A DNA stretch of 6,924 nt, from positions 1 through 6,924 of the forward strand of contig SFNY01000083.1 of NCBI GenBank assembly GCA_004554085.1, given 5' to 3'. Position 1 is the first letter of the stretch. Each line of letters begins with the position of its first letter. The DNA comes from Clostridiales bacterium (GTDB lineage Bacteria; Bacillota; Clostridia; Christensenellales; Aristaeellaceae). A model generated the notes under the pieces. It did not search any database, was not told the origin of the DNA, and was given only the letters and a program-made list of their open reading frames with translations. A program made the translations under genes and the position numbers. Positions 5,701 to 6,924 of the stretch are shown one piece after another.

Positions 5701-6264
5701 CTTGACCAGCCGCGGCAGCACCTGCTTCTGCTCGGGAATGCCGTGATCCTGAAGCTCGATGAAGAAGTTGCCCCGGCCAAAGATGTCCAGATAGCGCTGG
5801 GCCATGGCGCGCGCGTCGTTCTCGCGACGATCCAGCAGCAGCTTGGGCAGGTCGCCCGACAGGCAGGCGCTCATGGCGATCAGGCCCTCGTGGTACTTCT
5901 CCAGCAGGGCATAGTCCACCCTCGGGCGGTAGTAGTAGCCCCGCAGCCAGCCCTCGCTCACCAGCGCGGACAGATTCTGATAGCCCTTCTGGTTCTCACA
6001 CAGCAGGATCAGGTGGCTGTAGTCCCGGGAGACGCTGGTCTTGTTGTCCATGTCCGGGCAGACGTACACCTCGCAGCCGATCACCGGGTGGATGCCCTCG
6101 GCCTTGGCCGCGCGGTAGAAGTCCAGCACTCCGTACATCACGCCGTGGTCGGTCACGGCGCAGGAGCGCATGCCCAGCTCCTTCAGCCGCTGCATCAGCG
6201 GCTTGATGCGGCACGCGCCGTCCAGCAGCGAATATTCCGTGTGCAGATGCAGGTGTGCAAACAT
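2764..6264 (-). CDS. dnaE: DNA polymerase III alpha subunit
   Basis: This is a replicative C-family DNA polymerase that works with the beta clamp at the fork; Bacillota usually also have PolC. The 1166-residue product is full length. The N-terminal PHP domain starts HLHLHTEYSLLDG (4-16) and has TDHG (38-41), GCEVYV (63-68) and NDCHY (201-205), so the metal-ligand positions I recognise keep His, Asp and Glu. The palm has GPGRGSGAGSIVAYS near 350-365, PDIDCDF (393-399) with catalytic Asp396 and Asp398, and KMDFLGLRTL with the third Asp at 546. NKSHAAAYAVVAVQTAW, a helix-hairpin-helix region near 865-890, clamp-binding motif QISLF (914-918) and an OB fold around 985-1060 follow. The start at 6264 matches the family N-terminus and has AAGGGG 7 bases upstream. 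Confidence 0.97.
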   Translation of the reverse strand: MFAHLHLHTEYSLLDGACRIKPLMQRLKELGMRSCAVTDHGVMYGVLDFYRAAKAEGIHPVIGCEVYVCPDMDNKTSVSRDYSHLILLCENQKGYQNLSALVSEGWLRGYYYRPRVDYALLEKYHEGLIAMSACLSGDLPKLLLDRRENDARAMAQRYLDIFGRGNFFIELQDHGIPEQKQVLPRLVKLAREMDIPLVCSNDCHYLTCEDAEMQEVLMCIQTGKTLQDENRMRMNTDQLYVKSEEEMLRIFPNFREAIERTEEIAQRCQVEFDFSTTHLPRFPLPEGVTDDTAYLRSLCEDGIRRLYGVERKDAWDRLNYELGVIEKMGYVDYFLIVWDFIHYAKTHGVGVGPGRGSGAGSIVAYSLGITEIDPLKYNLLFERFLNPERISMPDIDCDFDYERRGKVIDYVRERYGADHVAQIITFGTMAARAVLRDVGRVLGMSYQQTDSIAKLVPFELNMTLEKALKVSSELRNAYEGDPEVHRMIDMARKLEGMPRNTSTHAAGVLITARPVVDYLPLQMNDEVITTQFPMGDVEALGLLKMDFLGLRTLNVIMDAEALVEQGGGPRIKTEDIPFDDAGVYAMISEGDTDGVFQLESSGMRSFLQSMRPGNFEDIIAAISLYRPGPMESIPRYVAGKENPDSVRYITPELKPILDVTYGCMVYQEQVMQIVRDLAGYSMGRSDLVRRAMAKKKHDVMAKEKQNFIHGLEENGEIVVPGCVRNGVSAQAAEQIFDEMTAFASYAFNKSHAAAYAVVAVQTAWLKLHYPVEFMAALMNSMPGNTTKIAYYIQALRKRGIPVLPPDINHSQEKFSVDYFEGKKGVRFGLAGVKNLGHNAIAELVEERESGGDYLDLYDFIDRNAARAINKKGVESLIRAGAFDRLPGRRSQKLHVFERAMDGASRQQKSVIAGQISLFDMGTSEVKAPPPPMPDLPEFDKKTMLQMERETTGVYISGHPLDEYSRELASLEINSRFLAELAERSDHGMEYDQRVVRMGGLIAEKKMKAVKSGNMMAFVQLEDLYGVTEVLVFPKVYERVSAQLQTDEAVVMTGKLSVREDEEAKLLLERVAPLRGASAREELPRYAPRRQSNPAQRKLYLKLSHEQRDEVLRILAETPGRIPVVLVEVDGTGRKKAVQAPNTYWVDEGYDFGALANLIGADSIVLK

Positions 6265-6294
6265 GTCTCTACCCCTTCGCGCATGTAAAGTTTC

Positions 6295-6308
6295 GGGCGA
6301 AAACGCCC
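6295..6308 (-). other. Hairpin in the dnaE leader
   Basis: GGGCG and CGCCC pair perfectly around a 4-base loop (UUUU on the mRNA). It lies between the predicted dnaE start of transcription near 6313 and the ribosome-binding site, and close to the transcript's 5' end. No U-run follows, so it is more like a 5' stabilising stem than a terminator of the upstream genes, though weak termination of transcripts coming from comEA is possible. Confidence 0.45.
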
Positions 6309-6319
6309 CTGTATGTTTA

Positions 6320-6346
6320 ATTATACCACAAAACAGATATATGCAA
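6320..6346 (-). promoter_or_regulatory. Extended -10 promoter of dnaE
   Basis: The minus strand reads TGGTATAAT, an extended -10 (TGnTATAAT) with the hexamer at 6320-6325. A TTGCAT (6341-6346) lies 15 bases upstream as a -35 of poor spacing, which the extended -10 could compensate for. Transcription would start near 6313, giving a leader of about 49 bases. The AT-rich gap stands out from the GC-rich coding DNA on both sides. dnaE may therefore be transcribed separately from comEA as well as by read-through. Confidence 0.7.
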
Positions 6347-6351
6347 CAGCT

Positions 6352-6714
6352 TCAGTCCACAAAAACCAGCGCCCGGATCGCACTCAGCTTGCCCTCGCCA
6401 ATGCCGGGCACGTTCTTCAGCGCCTCCACCGATGCAAACGCCCCGTGCTCCTCCCGGTAGCCCACGATCCGCCCGGCCAGCACCCCGCCGATGCCCGGGA
6501 GCGTCGCCAGCTCCTCCGCCGCCGCACTGTTCAGGTTCACCATCTCCGCCCTCCGCAGCTCCTCCACCGCAACAGAATGAACCGGCGCCACGGTCTCCAC
6601 CCGCAGCAGCCGGTTCCATCCGCTTCCCAGGACAAGCAGCAGCGCAAGGCCAAGGACGGCGGCCAACAGCAGGCCCTCGCCCAGTCTCTCCTTGCGCTCA
6701 CTCTGCCTGTGCAT
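6352..6714 (-). CDS. Membrane-anchored helix-hairpin-helix protein of the ComEA type
   Basis: ComEA proteins bind double-stranded DNA outside the membrane and deliver it to the ComEC channel in natural transformation. The 120-residue product has a basic N-terminus (MHRQSERKER), one hydrophobic segment at about 15-33 and, after a short linker, a ComEA-type domain: VNLNSAAAEELATLPGIG (59-76), then a second hairpin VPGIGEGKLSAI (102-113). Classical ComEA proteins such as that of Bacillus are near 200 residues and carry an SLBB domain between the membrane segment and the hairpins; here only about 25 residues are there, so it is a short form and a role in DNA uptake is inferred. The ATG at 6714 is preceded by AAGGAG (6720-6725) at 5 bases spacing, which overlaps the stop of the upstream gene, so coupled translation is likely. 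comEC is not in the window. Confidence 0.85.
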   Translation of the reverse strand: MHRQSERKERLGEGLLLAAVLGLALLLVLGSGWNRLLRVETVAPVHSVAVEELRRAEMVNLNSAAAEELATLPGIGGVLAGRIVGYREEHGAFASVEALKNVPGIGEGKLSAIRALVFVD

Positions 6715-6723
6715 CCATGCTCC

Positions 6724-6924
6724 TTATCTGAGGGTCGTGGCGTTGCGCACGATCTCGTTGATGTCCTCCTTCAGCGCGTCCAGCTCCTCGCCCATCAGCG
6801 TGCGCTCGGAGATCTCGTAGATGTCCTCCACGTCGTCCTCCTCGGAGGTGACCGCCACCGTCTTGATCTGCGGGTCGGCCTTCATGATCTCCGCGGCGAT
6901 CATCTCGCGGATGCGCTCGGTCAT
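6724..6924 (-). CDS. Unrecognised acidic protein, at least 66 residues, reaching the window edge
   Basis: The frame ends with TAA at 6724-6726 and is open to the right edge, where an ATG happens to be the last codon. No upstream sequence is visible, so that ATG may be the true start (66 residues) or an internal methionine of a longer protein. The visible part begins MTERIREMIAAEIMKADPQ, has an acidic run around SEEDDVEDIYE (about 27-37) and a second charged segment ending in IVRNATTLR, with no membrane segment and no metal-binding or catalytic motif that I know; it would mostly form helices. It sits 9 bases ahead of the ComEA-type gene, whose ribosome-binding site overlaps its stop, so the two form one transcription unit. 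I do not recognise the family and assign no function. Confidence 0.65.
   Translation of the reverse strand: MTERIREMIAAEIMKADPQIKTVAVTSEEDDVEDIYEISERTLMGEELDALKEDINEIVRNATTLR

Noticed and set aside
6200..6284. Alternative upstream ATG at 6284 for dnaE
   Set aside because: It is 20 bases upstream of the chosen start and out of frame; the ATG at 6264 matches the family N-terminus and has a well-spaced AAGGGG.
2581..6288. Plus-strand open frame of 1235 codons covering dnaE
   Set aside because: It is in exact codon register with dnaE on the opposite strand, so it stays open simply because dnaE avoids TTA, CTA and TCA codons, as expected in GC-rich DNA. The translation is rich in His, Leu, Val and Ala without domains, and no ribosome-binding site precedes it.

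Overview
The window is an ordinary-looking chromosomal housekeeping segment from a GC-rich Bacillota, most likely a clostridial lineage. Reasons: the ribosomal proteins have clostridial-type sequences, Shine-Dalgarno sequences are strong (AGGAGG, GAGGTG), the recognisable promoters are sigma-A-like with TATAAT -10 boxes, and a Pol III alpha subunit of the HLHTEYSLLDG type is present. This placement is an inference from sequence character, not a database match. Every supported gene lies on the minus strand, so the window reads biologically from right to left.

Right end (6924 to 6265): the last 66 codons of an unrecognised acidic protein are followed 9 bases later by a small membrane-anchored helix-hairpin-helix protein of the ComEA type, whose ribosome-binding site overlaps the upstream stop codon. 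An AT-rich 87-base gap then carries an extended -10 promoter and a small leader hairpin in front of dnaE. Middle (6264 to 2764): a full-length dnaE, with PHP domain, catalytic aspartates, an internal clamp-binding motif and an OB fold.

The 525-base gap between dnaE and rpsJ (2239 to 2763) is the most structured non-coding stretch. From right to left it holds three copies of a 19-base GC-rich repeat at 45/46-base spacing, an AT-rich segment with roughly helically spaced A/T tracts, a 7+7 base inverted repeat touching the -35 box, a consensus-like promoter (TTGAAA, 17 bases, TATAAT), and a leader of about 217 bases with at least five short hairpins. One leader hairpin carries the repeat core in inverted orientation.

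Left part (2238 to 1): the S10 ribosomal operon in canonical order, rpsJ, rplC, rplD, rplW and the start of rplB (S10, L3, L4, L23, L2). rplD and rplW overlap by ATGA; the rpsJ-rplC and rplW-rplB gaps hold small hairpins. The leader plausibly mediates autogenous control of the operon, as L4 does in other bacteria, but this is inference.

I see no mobile element, CRISPR array, tRNA or rRNA gene, and no clear new multi-gene system. The items most worth checking are the repeat family between dnaE and the S10 promoter and its inverted copy in the S10 leader, and the dyad at the promoter.
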